A stretch of 64,000 nucleotides of DNA from CAMCHP01 sp036835325 (GTDB taxonomy: Bacteria > Bacteroidota > Bacteroidia > Flavobacteriales_D > Sanyastnellaceae): assembly GCA_036835325.1 (NCBI GenBank), contig DAITMF010000006.1:18556-82555 (forward strand), in the 5' to 3' direction. The notes beneath the pieces were generated by a model, which was not told where the DNA came from, did no database searches, and saw only the letters and a program-made list of their open reading frames with translations. Numbering within the stretch: the first letter of the stretch is position 1; every line of letters begins with the position of its first letter. A program made the translations under genes and the position numbers. Shown piece by piece: positions 18,335 through 28,047 of this stretch.

Positions 18335-19675
18335 TTAGCGTCGTCCGCGCATTCCACGAAGGTTTCCGGCAAGGTTTGCCATGCGGCTTTTACCGGTCAT
18401 CATGCGCATCATTTTGCGGGTTTCTTCGAATTGTTTGATGAGTTTATTAACGTCATTGACGGTGGTTCCGCTGCCTGCGGCGATGCGCTTGCGGCGGCTT
18501 CCGTCAATGATGTTGGGGTCTTTTCGTTCGGCTGGCGTCATAGAGTGGATGATGGCTTCAACGCTTTTAAAGGCGTCGTCTTCAATTTGAACATCGCGCA
18601 GCGCCTTGCCCATACCCGGAATCATACCCAATAGGTCTTTCACATTGCCCATCTTCTTGATTTGATCAAGCTGGTCAAGGAAGTCGTTGAAGTCAAAGGT
18701 GTTCTTTTCAATTTTCGACTGAAGCTGACGGGCCTTCTCTTCGTCGAACTGTTCTTGGGCGCGTTCTACGAGCGACACTACGTCACCCATGCCGAGGATA
18801 CGGTCAGCCATGCGCTTGGGGTAGAAGAGGTCCAATGCGTCCATCTTCTCACCGGTACCCACGAATTTGATTGGTTTATTGACCACCGCCTTGATTGACA
18901 GAGCCGCACCACCGCGCGTATCGCCATCGAGTTTGGTGAGAACAACACCGTCGAAATTGAGCCGTTCATTGAAGGTCTTGGCTGTGTTCACAGCATCCTG
19001 ACCGGTCATGGCGTCAACAACAAATAAGGTTTCTGAGGGATTGATCGCGCGCTTTACCGCTTCAATCTCGTTCATCATGTCGTCGTCAATGGCCAAACGA
19101 CCGGCGGTGTCAACGATGACGACATTGTACCCTTTGCTTTTGGCGTGGGCAATGGCATTGGTCGCGATGGATACGGCATCCTTGTTCTCGCGCTCACTGT
19201 ACACATCCACCCCAATTGAAGCTCCAACGACATGAAGTTGATCAATCGCAGCCGGACGGTAAATGTCGCACGCAACCAACAGCGGTCGCTTGCCTTTTTT
19301 GCTTTTCAGCCAATTGGCCAACTTCCCCGAGAAGGTGGTCTTACCTGAACCTTGCAAGCCCGACATCAGTATAACGCCCGGATTGCCTTGGTAATTGATG
19401 TCGCTGTGTTCGCCGCCCATGAGCTCGGTGAGCTCTTCGTGGGTGATTTTGATCAGCAATTGACCCGGCTTTACAGCAGTAAGCACATCACGGCCAAGCG
19501 CTTGCTCTTTTACACGGGTGGTAAAGTCTTTGGCGGTTTTGAAATTGACGTCGGCATCAAGCAGTGCGCGACGCACCTCCTTTAGGGTTTCGGCAACGTT
19601 TACCTCGGTAATTTGGCCTTCGCCTTTGAGTACCTTAAACGCCCGTTCGAACCGGTCTTGTAATCCTTCAAACAT
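18335..19675 (-). CDS. ffh: Signal recognition particle protein Ffh
   Basis: The SRP54 GTPase that binds signal sequences of nascent inner-membrane proteins and docks with FtsY. N-terminal four-helix N domain, then the G domain with GLQGSGKTTFSGKLA (G1), DTAGRLAID (G3) and TKLDGDTRGGA (G4), then the methionine-rich M domain (GMIPGMGKALRDV, MMRMMTGKSRMANLA) ending in a basic GRR tail. 446 residues from ATG 19675; a TTG two codons upstream is not needed. A TATTTTTG box lies 20 nt before the start. First gene of a probable ffh-folD-ribD-EamA run. Confidence 0.97.
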   Translation of the reverse strand: MFEGLQDRFERAFKVLKGEGQITEVNVAETLKEVRRALLDADVNFKTAKDFTTRVKEQALGRDVLTAVKPGQLLIKITHEELTELMGGEHSDINYQGNPGVILMSGLQGSGKTTFSGKLANWLKSKKGKRPLLVACDIYRPAAIDQLHVVGASIGVDVYSERENKDAVSIATNAIAHAKSKGYNVVIVDTAGRLAIDDDMMNEIEAVKRAINPSETLFVVDAMTGQDAVNTAKTFNERLNFDGVVLTKLDGDTRGGAALSIKAVVNKPIKFVGTGEKMDALDLFYPKRMADRILGMGDVVSLVERAQEQFDEEKARQLQSKIEKNTFDFNDFLDQLDQIKKMGNVKDLLGMIPGMGKALRDVQIEDDAFKSVEAIIHSMTPAERKDPNIIDGSRRKRIAAGSGTTVNDVNKLIKQFEETRKMMRMMTGKSRMANLAGNLRGMRGRR

Positions 19676-19695
19676 TGTCAATATCCTTAAGGTTG

Positions 19696-19703
19696 CAAAA
19701 ATA
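19696..19703 (-). promoter_or_regulatory. -7 box TATTTTTG upstream of ffh
   Basis: Exact TAnnTTTG match on the minus strand, 20 nt before the ffh ATG at 19675. Possible promoter for ffh-folD-ribD-EamA. Confidence 0.45.
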
Positions 19704-19749
19704 GCGAATCGCGCCCAAAGGATGAATGTTCATTGTTCTACAATGTGCA

Positions 19750-21798
19750 CTAGCGCACGCCGGTCACCGTAAATTCGGTGCGGCGGTTGAGGGCACGTCC
19801 CTCTGTGTTACCGTTGTCGGCGATGGGTCTGTCAGGGCCGTAACCTTTGGCGCTAACCCGTTTGCCTGGCACCCCTTTGCGTTCAAGGTAACCCTTCACT
19901 TCGAAGGCACGGTCCATGGAGAGTGCCATGTTCGCATCGCGACCGCCTTGACTGTCGGTATGGCCGCCGATCTCGACGGTAATTCCGGGGTTCTCCATGA
20001 GGTATTCGGCAAACTCATCAAGGATGAGCATCGATGTTCGGTTGATGTCAGAACTGTTGGTTGCGTAGTAAATGTCAGGGATGACGAAGCTCTTGGCCTT
20101 GGCCACTTTTTCTGCAGTCACATCAATTTTCACAACGCTTGGCTGAACCGTCTCGTCTTTATTGACCACCAAGTGGCTATTGAACGCAGTACCTTCACCC
20201 GAAACCGTTACGACGACGTCTTCTCCACGTGACACGTTCACGACTGTGGCATACACTCCATCGTCGGTGCTGACTTCAACTTCTTCGACTTGCTTGCTCT
20301 GGACGTACTTCAATTTCACTTTGGCATCTTCTGGCACTTCGCCACCATTGTTGGTTACGCGGCCTTTTAAAATCATCACCTTGTCTGGCCGAGCTTCTTC
20401 CGGGAGGTTGAAAGAGAAGATGTCAAGTCCTTTCACTCCATCGCGTCTGCGGCTGGCGAAAAAAGCTTCATCACCGTCGGCACTCACAATCATACCGTGT
20501 TCGTCGTCTTTGGTATTGATGGGGGCACCAAGGTTTTTTGGCGTGGTCCAGCTGCCATCTTCATTTTGGCGGGTGTACCAAATGTCAAATCCGCCACCGC
20601 CCGGTTGACGGTCGCTGGCGAAGTACAAGGTTCGGCTATCCGAGTGCATGAACGGAGCCTTTTCGTTGAATTTGGTATTGATATCGGGGATGTTTTGGGC
20701 TGGCCCCCAGCTGCCATCGGCTTGACGCTCACAGAAGAAGATGTCAGACGATGGATTTCCATTCGCGTCGGGAGTGCTGTTTTCGCGAACGGTTGCGAAA
20801 AACAGGTGTTTTCCATCGCCGCTAAGTGAGGGTTGGCTTTCCCACCCCATATCGGTGTTAACAGATGGCCCAAGGTTTTCAAGCGGCGTCCAGCTGTAGC
20901 TTGGTTTTCCGGTCACTTCGTCGTTCCCTAAGGTGTAGCGCGTGACGTACAGATCGAAGTTCTCCGGATTACCGGCAACCGGATTGCGCTTTGCAATGAA
21001 AAGTTCTTTGTTGTCAACAGAAATACTGGCACCTCCGTAACTATCTCCTTCGTTGAATGGGGAAGGAAGGGGATCACCCGAATTGAACGCGCTGTTGATG
21101 TCACTCCGTATTGACCATGTGAACTCTTCAATTGATCGGGTTACGACATCACCCTTGAGTTTACGCTCCAATCTACGGGTGAAAAACATAATCTCGCCGT
21201 CGGGCGAAAGGGCAGGGAGGTAGTCGTCGTCGGTCGATGATACACCATTCACCACTTCAATTTTCACCTTGTCAACGTTCTTTTCAAAGTCGCGCCAGAA
21301 CTCAATAAACGGCAAGGTTTCTTCGACTTCCGTGTACTTCTTTTCGTAATCGCGGTCAAACTTACTGGGGTCATCGTCAGGGAAGCGTAGAAATTTCTGA
21401 AAAGCACTTACGGCCTCTGCGTATTCACGATTGGCGTAGTGAATGGCACCGAGGTAATACCATGCCGAAGCGTGGTAGCTCTCGCACTTCTGGTGCAAAC
21501 GTTTCAGATAGCTTTGAGCTTCGCCAAAGCTGCCGCCGTCGCGTTTCGCACGTTTGAATGCGGATGAGCCCAACTCGTACAAACAAACGAGGCAGCCGTC
21601 TTCGCTTTCAAGAACGTCTTCATAGAAACCACGACGCTCATCGGCACCGTATTTCTTTGTGTCGGCTGCCTTTTCAAGCAGCTTCAGTGTTTTCGATGAC
21701 TCCGATTGAAAGTCACACTCGTTTTGCGCAGTTGCATTTCCACTTGCTAAGACGACAAGCATAAGCACGGCGGCAATGGTAAAAGGTGGTTTGTTCAT
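19750..21798 (-). CDS. PorE-like TPR/PD40/OmpA protein
   Basis: A 682-residue exported protein (MNKPPFTIAAVLMLVVLASGNATAQ signal, split here by its AxA end). Domains in order: TPR-like helices about 40-165 (YLGAIHYANREYAEAVSAFQKFL), a WD40-like PD40 propeller about 190-480 with repeated LSPDGEIMFFTRR, LSGDGKHLFFAT, DSRTLYFASDRQPGG and SADGDEAFFASRR, a carboxypeptidase-regulatory-like beta domain about 480-560, then an OmpA peptidoglycan-binding domain (GGHTDSQG, ALNRRTEF). This four-part order is that of PorE, the T9SS periplasmic component that binds peptidoglycan; PorE is a lipoprotein but no lipobox is seen here. It begins 28 nt behind the AsmA gene. Confidence 0.85.
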   Translation of the reverse strand: MNKPPFTIAAVLMLVVLASGNATAQNECDFQSESSKTLKLLEKAADTKKYGADERRGFYEDVLESEDGCLVCLYELGSSAFKRAKRDGGSFGEAQSYLKRLHQKCESYHASAWYYLGAIHYANREYAEAVSAFQKFLRFPDDDPSKFDRDYEKKYTEVEETLPFIEFWRDFEKNVDKVKIEVVNGVSSTDDDYLPALSPDGEIMFFTRRLERKLKGDVVTRSIEEFTWSIRSDINSAFNSGDPLPSPFNEGDSYGGASISVDNKELFIAKRNPVAGNPENFDLYVTRYTLGNDEVTGKPSYSWTPLENLGPSVNTDMGWESQPSLSGDGKHLFFATVRENSTPDANGNPSSDIFFCERQADGSWGPAQNIPDINTKFNEKAPFMHSDSRTLYFASDRQPGGGGFDIWYTRQNEDGSWTTPKNLGAPINTKDDEHGMIVSADGDEAFFASRRRDGVKGLDIFSFNLPEEARPDKVMILKGRVTNNGGEVPEDAKVKLKYVQSKQVEEVEVSTDDGVYATVVNVSRGEDVVVTVSGEGTAFNSHLVVNKDETVQPSVVKIDVTAEKVAKAKSFVIPDIYYATNSSDINRTSMLILDEFAEYLMENPGITVEIGGHTDSQGGRDANMALSMDRAFEVKGYLERKGVPGKRVSAKGYGPDRPIADNGNTEGRALNRRTEFTVTGVR

Positions 21799-21826
21799 CG
21801 TTTCAGTCCCTACAATCCTTGTGCCA

Positions 21827-24658
21827 TTAGGGTTTTTCAGCTGCTTCAATAACGGCATCGGCCCGGTTTTTCGCATCATTTACAATGCCATCGGCTTGTT
21901 TTCGAGCTTGATCAATGGCTTTTTGGCGTGCTTTATCGGCTTCTTGGCGCAATTTATCGGCTGCAGCTCTTTTGGCCGCACGTTCAAGTGGATTTTTTGC
22001 ACTGTCTTCCACTTTTTGGGCTTCGTTGTAGGCTTGATTGCGCACGTTGTCGGCTGCTTTGGTTGCTTCAGCTACCAAGTCGTTGGCGCGTTTTTGAGCG
22101 TCAGCAATGATTTTATCGGCTTCTGCCCGTGCTTTGGCAATGGCCTCGTCGCGCACTTCGTCGATTTTCTCTTCTACGGCTTCTTTGACCGTTTCTTTGA
22201 TCTGTTCTTTCAGATTTTCTTTCTGCTCTTGTAGGGCATCGCCGTAGTTGCCTTTGACAATAGGCTTGTCAACAGTTCCTGTAACTTTTAATATCACCGG
22301 AATCTTGGTTCCCACCGATACGTTGCTGCCGAGTTTGTCGTTAATGCCTTGCAAAAGCGTCGATGCCTGACCGGCTAAATTCCCGGGCAGTAAGGACATT
22401 GGCACGGTCATTTTCACGTTGTAGTCAAGTTCTTGAGAGAAGCTCATGCTGCCATCAATGGTGGTTTCGATGCCTTCGAGTTTAATCTTGAAGGGGTCAA
22501 CAATCACCCGGCCGTCTTCAAAACGGTAACTGAGGTTCAAATCGTTGATGGTTTGCTTTGCGAGTCGTTCAATGCCCAACTCTGACGCGAGTTTGTTGAG
22601 AGGTTCGAATTTTTCAATGTGGATTTGTGCAGTCTGCAGTCGTCCGCCTCCACTGAGCGTTGACTCAATGGGCGTCATTTCCGCGTCCAAAGCCCCTTTC
22701 AATTTCATGGTGGTAGTAAACTTACCCGTCGTACTTTTTGCAATGGGCGCCATTTTTTCAATGGTGTAGAAGCTGTTCACCGTTTGCTGAATATCGAGGT
22801 TTTTCATGGCAAAATCCATGTCAATGGTGGGTTGCTCGGGTTTGCTGTCGTAGCTGCCATCCAAAACAATACTTCCTCCCAAAACGTCCATTCCCAATCC
22901 ACTCAACAGCGCACGTCCATCCCTCAAAACAATCCTACCGGCTGTGTTTGAAATGGTCAAATCATCGTAGAGAAGTTCATCGAAGCGCGCAGTAAGTTTG
23001 AAATCAAGGTTCTCCGGTAGTCGAATCACACTAAGTGAGGAGCTGTCAGCCGAAGCATTCGATGCTGAAGTTGTATCGGCCGCACTGTCTTCCATAAACG
23101 CGTTGAGGTTCATGAATTTTGAACGCACCTGGAAGTTTCCACTGAGCAGTTCATCGCGAAGTGCATACTGCACAATGTTGTCGATGCGGCCTTGAGCCGA
23201 TAGATCGGTCTCACCGATTTGCGCTTCAAACTGAGTAAGTTCAGCGAAGGCCGGACTAAACTTGAGGTACATGGCGCTCACATCGGCCGTATACGGCAAA
23301 CTGTCGGAGGCGAGTCGGGTATCGAGCAAAATAAGTTCACCACCGGCCTCGACGTCGTCGTAACGCTCTTCATCAAGCGCAGACATCCGGCCTTTGAAAC
23401 GCAAATCGGCAGTCAAGGAGCCGGTTAGCGCATCGCCTTCTTCCAACGGAACGACTTCTTTCAGCTTCTCGAAGTCGATTTTGGCTTTTACATCACAGTC
23501 AACCAAAGGGTCGGTGTATGGGTTCTTTAAATGAAGTTTAACATCAATAGGGTTCTTGGCAATCTCCATGTAAAACTTGTCAAGATCAACCGTCATGGCA
23601 TCGCTGTCAATGCCTTCCGAAGCATCTACGCGAAGGTCAATTGCGATGTTTTCAACCGATTCAGGTAAGTCAGGATAATTGAACCGGCCATTGTTCACAT
23701 TGAGGTTGATGGCAAACCCGGGCATTGTGGTGTCGTTGTATCGACCTCTGACAAATCCATTGAAATCAACGCTGCCGTTTGCAGAAACGCCTTCAAGGTC
23801 TTGTGCAAACTCGGCGGGGATTAGCGAAAGCAGTGTAAGGAGGTCGCTTCCGGCAGAGCTGAATGAAATATCCATGTCAATGTCGTCGGCAGGCATCGCA
23901 ACCCAACCGTCGGCTTTCAGTGGGAATCGGTTCACAACGAGTTCGTTCTCCTTGAACGTATACTTCGCCTGAGCATTGTCGATTTCAAGGTCGGCCATAA
24001 GCGCTGCACGCGCGCTCTGCATGTACCGTATGCCATCGTAGACTACGTCAATGCGTTCGATTTCAGTCTTGGTTGACAGCGTGAAAACGTCGAGTGTGAA
24101 ATCACCCGAACCCGTGTGGTTCATCCCTTCGATTTCCATGCGCATCGGAAAGGTGGCGTCGTCGTAGTAAATCGACGCATTGTTCAAGCTGTACGCCTTG
24201 AGGTTCATGGCGAACCCGCCGCCGGTGTCGCCCGTTTCTTCAGTTGTTTCAGTTGCAGTGCTGTCTGTTTTGGCGATGTCGTAATTGGCGCGGCCATCGG
24301 CAAATACACGAACATCAATGACCGGACGTTCAAGCCTTATTTCGTTGATGGCAATGGTATCGCCGAACACACTCCAAAGGTCAATGGTGGCGCTTACTTC
24401 ATCGGCTGCCACCAGCTTCACACCTTCAAAGTCACCCGTGCCTGTGAGTGAAAGCTGTTCAATGGTCAAGCTCAGGTTCGGAAAACTGCTCAAGAGCGAA
24501 AGCGAAACGTCGTCAAACGCCAATACGGCGGTCAGATTTTCGTTAGCTGCATCCTGCACAGCTTGCTTGATTTTCCCTTTGAATGCGAAGGGGAGCGCAA
24601 TAATGGCCGCTAGAAGCACAACCACTAGGATGACAAAAACTTTTAAGAACTTTTTCAT
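21827..24658 (-). CDS. AsmA-family protein with C-terminal coiled coil
   Basis: A 943-residue envelope protein. Residues about 3-25 are a signal anchor (FLKVFVILVVVLLAAIIALPF). The N-terminal AsmA domain (LAFDDVSLSLLSSFPNLSL, NEIRLERPVIDVRVFADG) is followed by beta-rich AsmA-like repeats, a family linked to inter-membrane lipid transport and outer-membrane homeostasis. The last 140 or so residues switch to a highly charged alanine/lysine/glutamate heptad region (AKARAEADKIIADAQKRA, AAKRAAADKLRQEADKA), predicted to be a long coiled coil. Probably co-transcribed with the PorE-like gene downstream. Confidence 0.88.
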   Translation of the reverse strand: MKKFLKVFVILVVVLLAAIIALPFAFKGKIKQAVQDAANENLTAVLAFDDVSLSLLSSFPNLSLTIEQLSLTGTGDFEGVKLVAADEVSATIDLWSVFGDTIAINEIRLERPVIDVRVFADGRANYDIAKTDSTATETTEETGDTGGGFAMNLKAYSLNNASIYYDDATFPMRMEIEGMNHTGSGDFTLDVFTLSTKTEIERIDVVYDGIRYMQSARAALMADLEIDNAQAKYTFKENELVVNRFPLKADGWVAMPADDIDMDISFSSAGSDLLTLLSLIPAEFAQDLEGVSANGSVDFNGFVRGRYNDTTMPGFAINLNVNNGRFNYPDLPESVENIAIDLRVDASEGIDSDAMTVDLDKFYMEIAKNPIDVKLHLKNPYTDPLVDCDVKAKIDFEKLKEVVPLEEGDALTGSLTADLRFKGRMSALDEERYDDVEAGGELILLDTRLASDSLPYTADVSAMYLKFSPAFAELTQFEAQIGETDLSAQGRIDNIVQYALRDELLSGNFQVRSKFMNLNAFMEDSAADTTSASNASADSSSLSVIRLPENLDFKLTARFDELLYDDLTISNTAGRIVLRDGRALLSGLGMDVLGGSIVLDGSYDSKPEQPTIDMDFAMKNLDIQQTVNSFYTIEKMAPIAKSTTGKFTTTMKLKGALDAEMTPIESTLSGGGRLQTAQIHIEKFEPLNKLASELGIERLAKQTINDLNLSYRFEDGRVIVDPFKIKLEGIETTIDGSMSFSQELDYNVKMTVPMSLLPGNLAGQASTLLQGINDKLGSNVSVGTKIPVILKVTGTVDKPIVKGNYGDALQEQKENLKEQIKETVKEAVEEKIDEVRDEAIAKARAEADKIIADAQKRANDLVAEATKAADNVRNQAYNEAQKVEDSAKNPLERAAKRAAADKLRQEADKARQKAIDQARKQADGIVNDAKNRADAVIEAAEKP

Positions 24659-24734
24659 GGCTTCGCAGGGTGAATTTCAACTCAAAGGTAGCAGTTTCAA
24701 AGGGCTTCAAATGCAATGAACGGCGGTAAATACG

Positions 24735-24742
24735 TACTTTCG
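24735..24742 (+). promoter_or_regulatory. -7-like box TACTTTCG before the start at 24760
   Basis: One mismatch to TAnnTTTG, 17 nt before the ATG at 24760. Confidence 0.35.
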
Positions 24743-24759
24743 TTTCCCAATTTTTCCGA

Positions 24760-26325
24760 ATGCCAGAAACGGTTCGCATCCGACTTTCACCTGAAGAAGC
24801 CTTTTCACCTGAACACCTACGCAGAGCGGTGATGAAGGCTGCAGGAAAACGCGCTGACGCACCCAATGCGTTTCGCGTGCGAAAGCGTTCGCTGGATGCT
24901 CGCAAAGCGCCGGTTTATCAATTGGAGGTGGAGGTTTTTGGGATGGATGAGCAGCCCAATGACCTCACCGAAAATCCGACCGAAAACACCGTTCATGGCG
25001 CCCCTGAAGTGGCCATTATTGGTATGGGACCGGCCGGACTTTTTGCCGCACTTCGACTCATCCAACTCGGTTTGAAACCCGTCATCTTTGAACGGGGGAA
25101 GGATGTGCGAGCACGGCGACGCGATTTGGCGCAACTGACCCGAGAGCACGTGGTCAATGAAGATTCAAACTATTGCTTCGGGGAAGGAGGAGCGGGCACC
25201 TACTCGGATGGAAAACTCTACACCCGCAGCCTGAAGCGTGGCGATGTTCGGCGCGTACTTGAGTGGTTTGTGACCTTCGGTGCCGATGCAGATATCCTTG
25301 TTGATGCGCATCCGCATATCGGTACCAACCGATTGCCGCAAATCATCTCCGCCATCCGCGAAGCGGTTATTGCGGCAGGAGGTGTAGTGCATTTTGATAC
25401 CCGGGTGCTTGACATCGAAACAGCTGGTGGGAAGGTCACAGGTTTGGAAACCACGCGGGGTCGATTTGCTGCAGAACATGTGATTTTGGCAACCGGTCAC
25501 AGCGCCCGCGATGTTTTTAGGTTGATTCACCGCAAAGGCTGGCAACTTGAAGCCAAGCCCTTTGCATTGGGGGTGCGGGTTGAGCATCCTCAGGCGTTGA
25601 TTGATAAAATTCAGTACCACTGTGAGTCAAACGAATTCCTTCCACCTGCTTCGTACAGTTTGGTTCACCAAGTGGAAGGAAAGGGGGTGTACTCCTTTTG
25701 CATGTGTCCGGGCGGTATCATTGCGCCGTGTGCCACATCTCCCGGAGAGGTTGTTACCAATGGCTGGTCGCCGTCGCGCCGAAACAACCCTTTCGCCAAT
25801 TCGGGCATGGTCGTGAGCGTTGAGCTTGATGATTTTAAGGCATACGGTTTTGAAGGTCCGCTGGCGGCGATGGAGTTTCAATCGATGGTTGAGCGCGCAT
25901 GTTGCGAAGCTGCGGGCGGCACTCAAGCGGCTCCCGCACAACGTTTGACCGATTTTGTGCGGGGCGTCAAGTCAGGCTCGTTGCCTACCTGTTCGTACAA
26001 ACCCGGTTTGGTATCGGTGAACCTCCGAGAGTTGCTCCCCAAAGAAATAGCCGATCGCTTGGCTGAAGGGTTTGAGGCATTTGGTAAGAAAATGCGCGGT
26101 TTTATGACATCCGAAGCGGTGGTGGTGGCGCCTGAGAGCCGTACATCTTCCCCTGTGCGCATCCCTCGAGAAAAAGAAAGCCTCCAACATCCTGATGTTG
26201 AAGGCTTATATCCGTGTGGAGAAGGTGCCGGATATGCAGGTGGCATTGCCAGTGCTGCGATGGATGGCATTCGAGTGGCCGATGCCATTGCGGTGCTGCA
26301 CCATCCGCCGAAGGCGAACCCCTAA
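24760..26325 (+). CDS. FAD-dependent oxidoreductase (COG2509 type)
   Basis: A 521-residue cytoplasmic flavoprotein. An N-terminal 85-residue domain (RIRLSPEEAFSPEHLRRAV) typical of this group precedes the FAD Rossmann fold (VAIIGMGPAGLFAALRLIQLG, acid at the end of strand 2 in FERGKDVRARRR), followed by NYCFGEGGAGTYSDGKLYTR and DAHPHIGTNRLPQII, both strongly conserved in the family. The second FAD contact is GEGAGYAGGIASAAMDG near the C-terminus. Substrate is unknown for the family. The stop overlaps the stop of the convergent barrel gene by 4 nt (26322-26325). Confidence 0.9.
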   Translation: MPETVRIRLSPEEAFSPEHLRRAVMKAAGKRADAPNAFRVRKRSLDARKAPVYQLEVEVFGMDEQPNDLTENPTENTVHGAPEVAIIGMGPAGLFAALRLIQLGLKPVIFERGKDVRARRRDLAQLTREHVVNEDSNYCFGEGGAGTYSDGKLYTRSLKRGDVRRVLEWFVTFGADADILVDAHPHIGTNRLPQIISAIREAVIAAGGVVHFDTRVLDIETAGGKVTGLETTRGRFAAEHVILATGHSARDVFRLIHRKGWQLEAKPFALGVRVEHPQALIDKIQYHCESNEFLPPASYSLVHQVEGKGVYSFCMCPGGIIAPCATSPGEVVTNGWSPSRRNNPFANSGMVVSVELDDFKAYGFEGPLAAMEFQSMVERACCEAAGGTQAAPAQRLTDFVRGVKSGSLPTCSYKPGLVSVNLRELLPKEIADRLAEGFEAFGKKMRGFMTSEAVVVAPESRTSSPVRIPREKESLQHPDVEGLYPCGEGAGYAGGIASAAMDGIRVADAIAVLHHPPKANP

Positions 26326-28037
26326 AACGAGTAGGTGGCACCCATCATGGCATTGAACCGCTGAACGGGGTACAAGGCCCAGAAGGCGTAGCGTGTGGCG
26401 AGCATGTTGTTAAACCGCAGCCATCCGCTCAAGCGCTTGTTGTAGCGGTACTCGATGTTCAGGTTGGCATCAAGGTAGCCATTGAGGTTGATGGTGTAAG
26501 TACCATCGTCTTCGAGCACGGCATCGTCATCGCGTACCTGCACGAGTGATTTTGCACGGCGTTTGCCTTCGCTGAACAAATCGAGGCCGATGAGCAACTT
26601 GTCGTCAATGTTGTAAAGGGCCGACAAGGTTAATCGGTTGGTAGGCTGGTACCAGGCGTAGAGTTCTTGGTTGGTGTCGTACAAGAAGTAGTCACCGCGT
26701 GCTTGGAGTCGGAAGTCATCGGTGGTTTTCACTGTGAATTCAGCACGGAGGTTGAAAACGGTAAGGTCGTCGTAGAGCGGCGTAAATCGATTTCCGGGCC
26801 CTGAAACAGAGTCGTTCACGAAGTACAGAAAATCGTCGAACCGTGTGGTCGACACACGGAAGTTGAATCCGGCAGCCGCTGAAAGCGCTCCGCGAATACC
26901 GCCGTATGCTTCGAGCTTGCGGTTGGTGTTTTCAAAGTTGTCAATGCCTGACACCAAGCCGGCATCGGCCCTTAGAAACGGGTTCTGTTGGGTCATTGAA
27001 TGGAAGTTGTTGATTTCCATCCTTCCCTGAATACCTCCGTAAGGCACGAACAAGTCGTCAAGCAAGTGCAGCGACGCTTCAGCCAATGGGTAGAAGTGAA
27101 AGGGCGATTCGCTGCGTGCATCGAGCCATAAGCCGGCACCAACCATCAACTCCAAAACACCTTTGCGCGTAGTGACCTTGGGTTCGATGTTGATTAAAAG
27201 GTTGTTGCGGTCAATCTCTTGATCGGCAAAAAGGCTGTTGAAGGTGAAGGTGTTGTAGTTGACGCCGAAATCAACCGAGTAGAGGTCGTTCTCAACGTAC
27301 TTTCGTCCATTCGCTCTGAAATCAACGTTGTTCTCAACGCCACCGACAAGGTCGGTGTAGTTGCGAAAACGCACATTGCCGCGGTAGTTGAAGTCGCTTG
27401 AGTCGCGGTAGTAGCTTTCAAGGCCAACGCTTCCGGTGAGGCTGTTGTAGCGAATGCGCAAATCGTCGGTTCGGGCATCGAAGTACAGTTGCGGGTCGAT
27501 GCCGTAGGCGTGCACCACGTCGCGGTCCCAACGCAAATCACCAAAAAGTGCGTGCTTTTTGGTCAGTTGACGTCCCCAAATTTGGGCACTGTTGTTCGAG
27601 AAGTTGTCGGGGATGCTATCTTCGAGGGCGACGCCACCGTTGCTGCTAAGGTGTTTGTATTCAACGCCCCAGCTGCCTTTGCGCGAGCGTTCATCCATGT
27701 AGTAGACATCGAGCAAGGAAGTGGTGTACACCCCGAACCCTCCGCGCACATAGCCTCGGTAGAGCTTGGGCAATTTTGGTTCGATGTTGATTTTGGCCGC
27801 TTCGATGGTTTTAGGTTCAATTTGAACCATGGGTTTGAATGGCAATAGGCTGTATTTGATGGGCGGCAGCTCAACAGCCGATTCTTTCGTTTGTGGCCAC
27901 GACGAAAGTTTGGCCGAGTTTTTCAAGACGAGCTCCATGGTGCCAGTAAAGGTCACATCCATTTGGAGTGTATCAGATTGCGCTTGGCTTTGCAAGCATG
28001 CCGCAGCAGCAAGGAGGAGGAGTGGTATCCGTTTCAT
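26322..28037 (-). CDS. TonB-receptor-like outer-membrane barrel without plug
   Basis: About 571 residues from ATG 28037 with a signal peptide (MKRIPLLLLAAAACLQSQAQ). A short periplasmic segment (FKPMVQIEPKTIEAAKINIEPKLPKLYRGYVR, shown only in part: PKLPKLYRGYVRGGFG) leads into a barrel rich in alternating aromatic strands (NYRGNVRFRNYTDLVGG, YSVDFGVNYNTFTFN) ending in MMGATYSF with a terminal phenylalanine. It resembles Bacteroidota proteins labelled TonB-dependent receptor that lack a clear plug domain. Starts 10 nt after the stop of the large TPR gene, so the two are almost certainly one operon. Confidence 0.8.
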   Translation of the reverse strand: MKRIPLLLLAAAACLQSQAQSDTLQMDVTFTGTMELVLKNSAKLSSWPQTKESAVELPPIKYSLLPFKPMVQIEPKTIEAAKINIEPKLPKLYRGYVRGGFGVYTTSLLDVYYMDERSRKGSWGVEYKHLSSNGGVALEDSIPDNFSNNSAQIWGRQLTKKHALFGDLRWDRDVVHAYGIDPQLYFDARTDDLRIRYNSLTGSVGLESYYRDSSDFNYRGNVRFRNYTDLVGGVENNVDFRANGRKYVENDLYSVDFGVNYNTFTFNSLFADQEIDRNNLLINIEPKVTTRKGVLELMVGAGLWLDARSESPFHFYPLAEASLHLLDDLFVPYGGIQGRMEINNFHSMTQQNPFLRADAGLVSGIDNFENTNRKLEAYGGIRGALSAAAGFNFRVSTTRFDDFLYFVNDSVSGPGNRFTPLYDDLTVFNLRAEFTVKTTDDFRLQARGDYFLYDTNQELYAWYQPTNRLTLSALYNIDDKLLIGLDLFSEGKRRAKSLVQVRDDDAVLEDDGTYTINLNGYLDANLNIEYRYNKRLSGWLRFNNMLATRYAFWALYPVQRFNAMMGATYSF

Positions 28038-28047
28038 GGTGTTCGGC

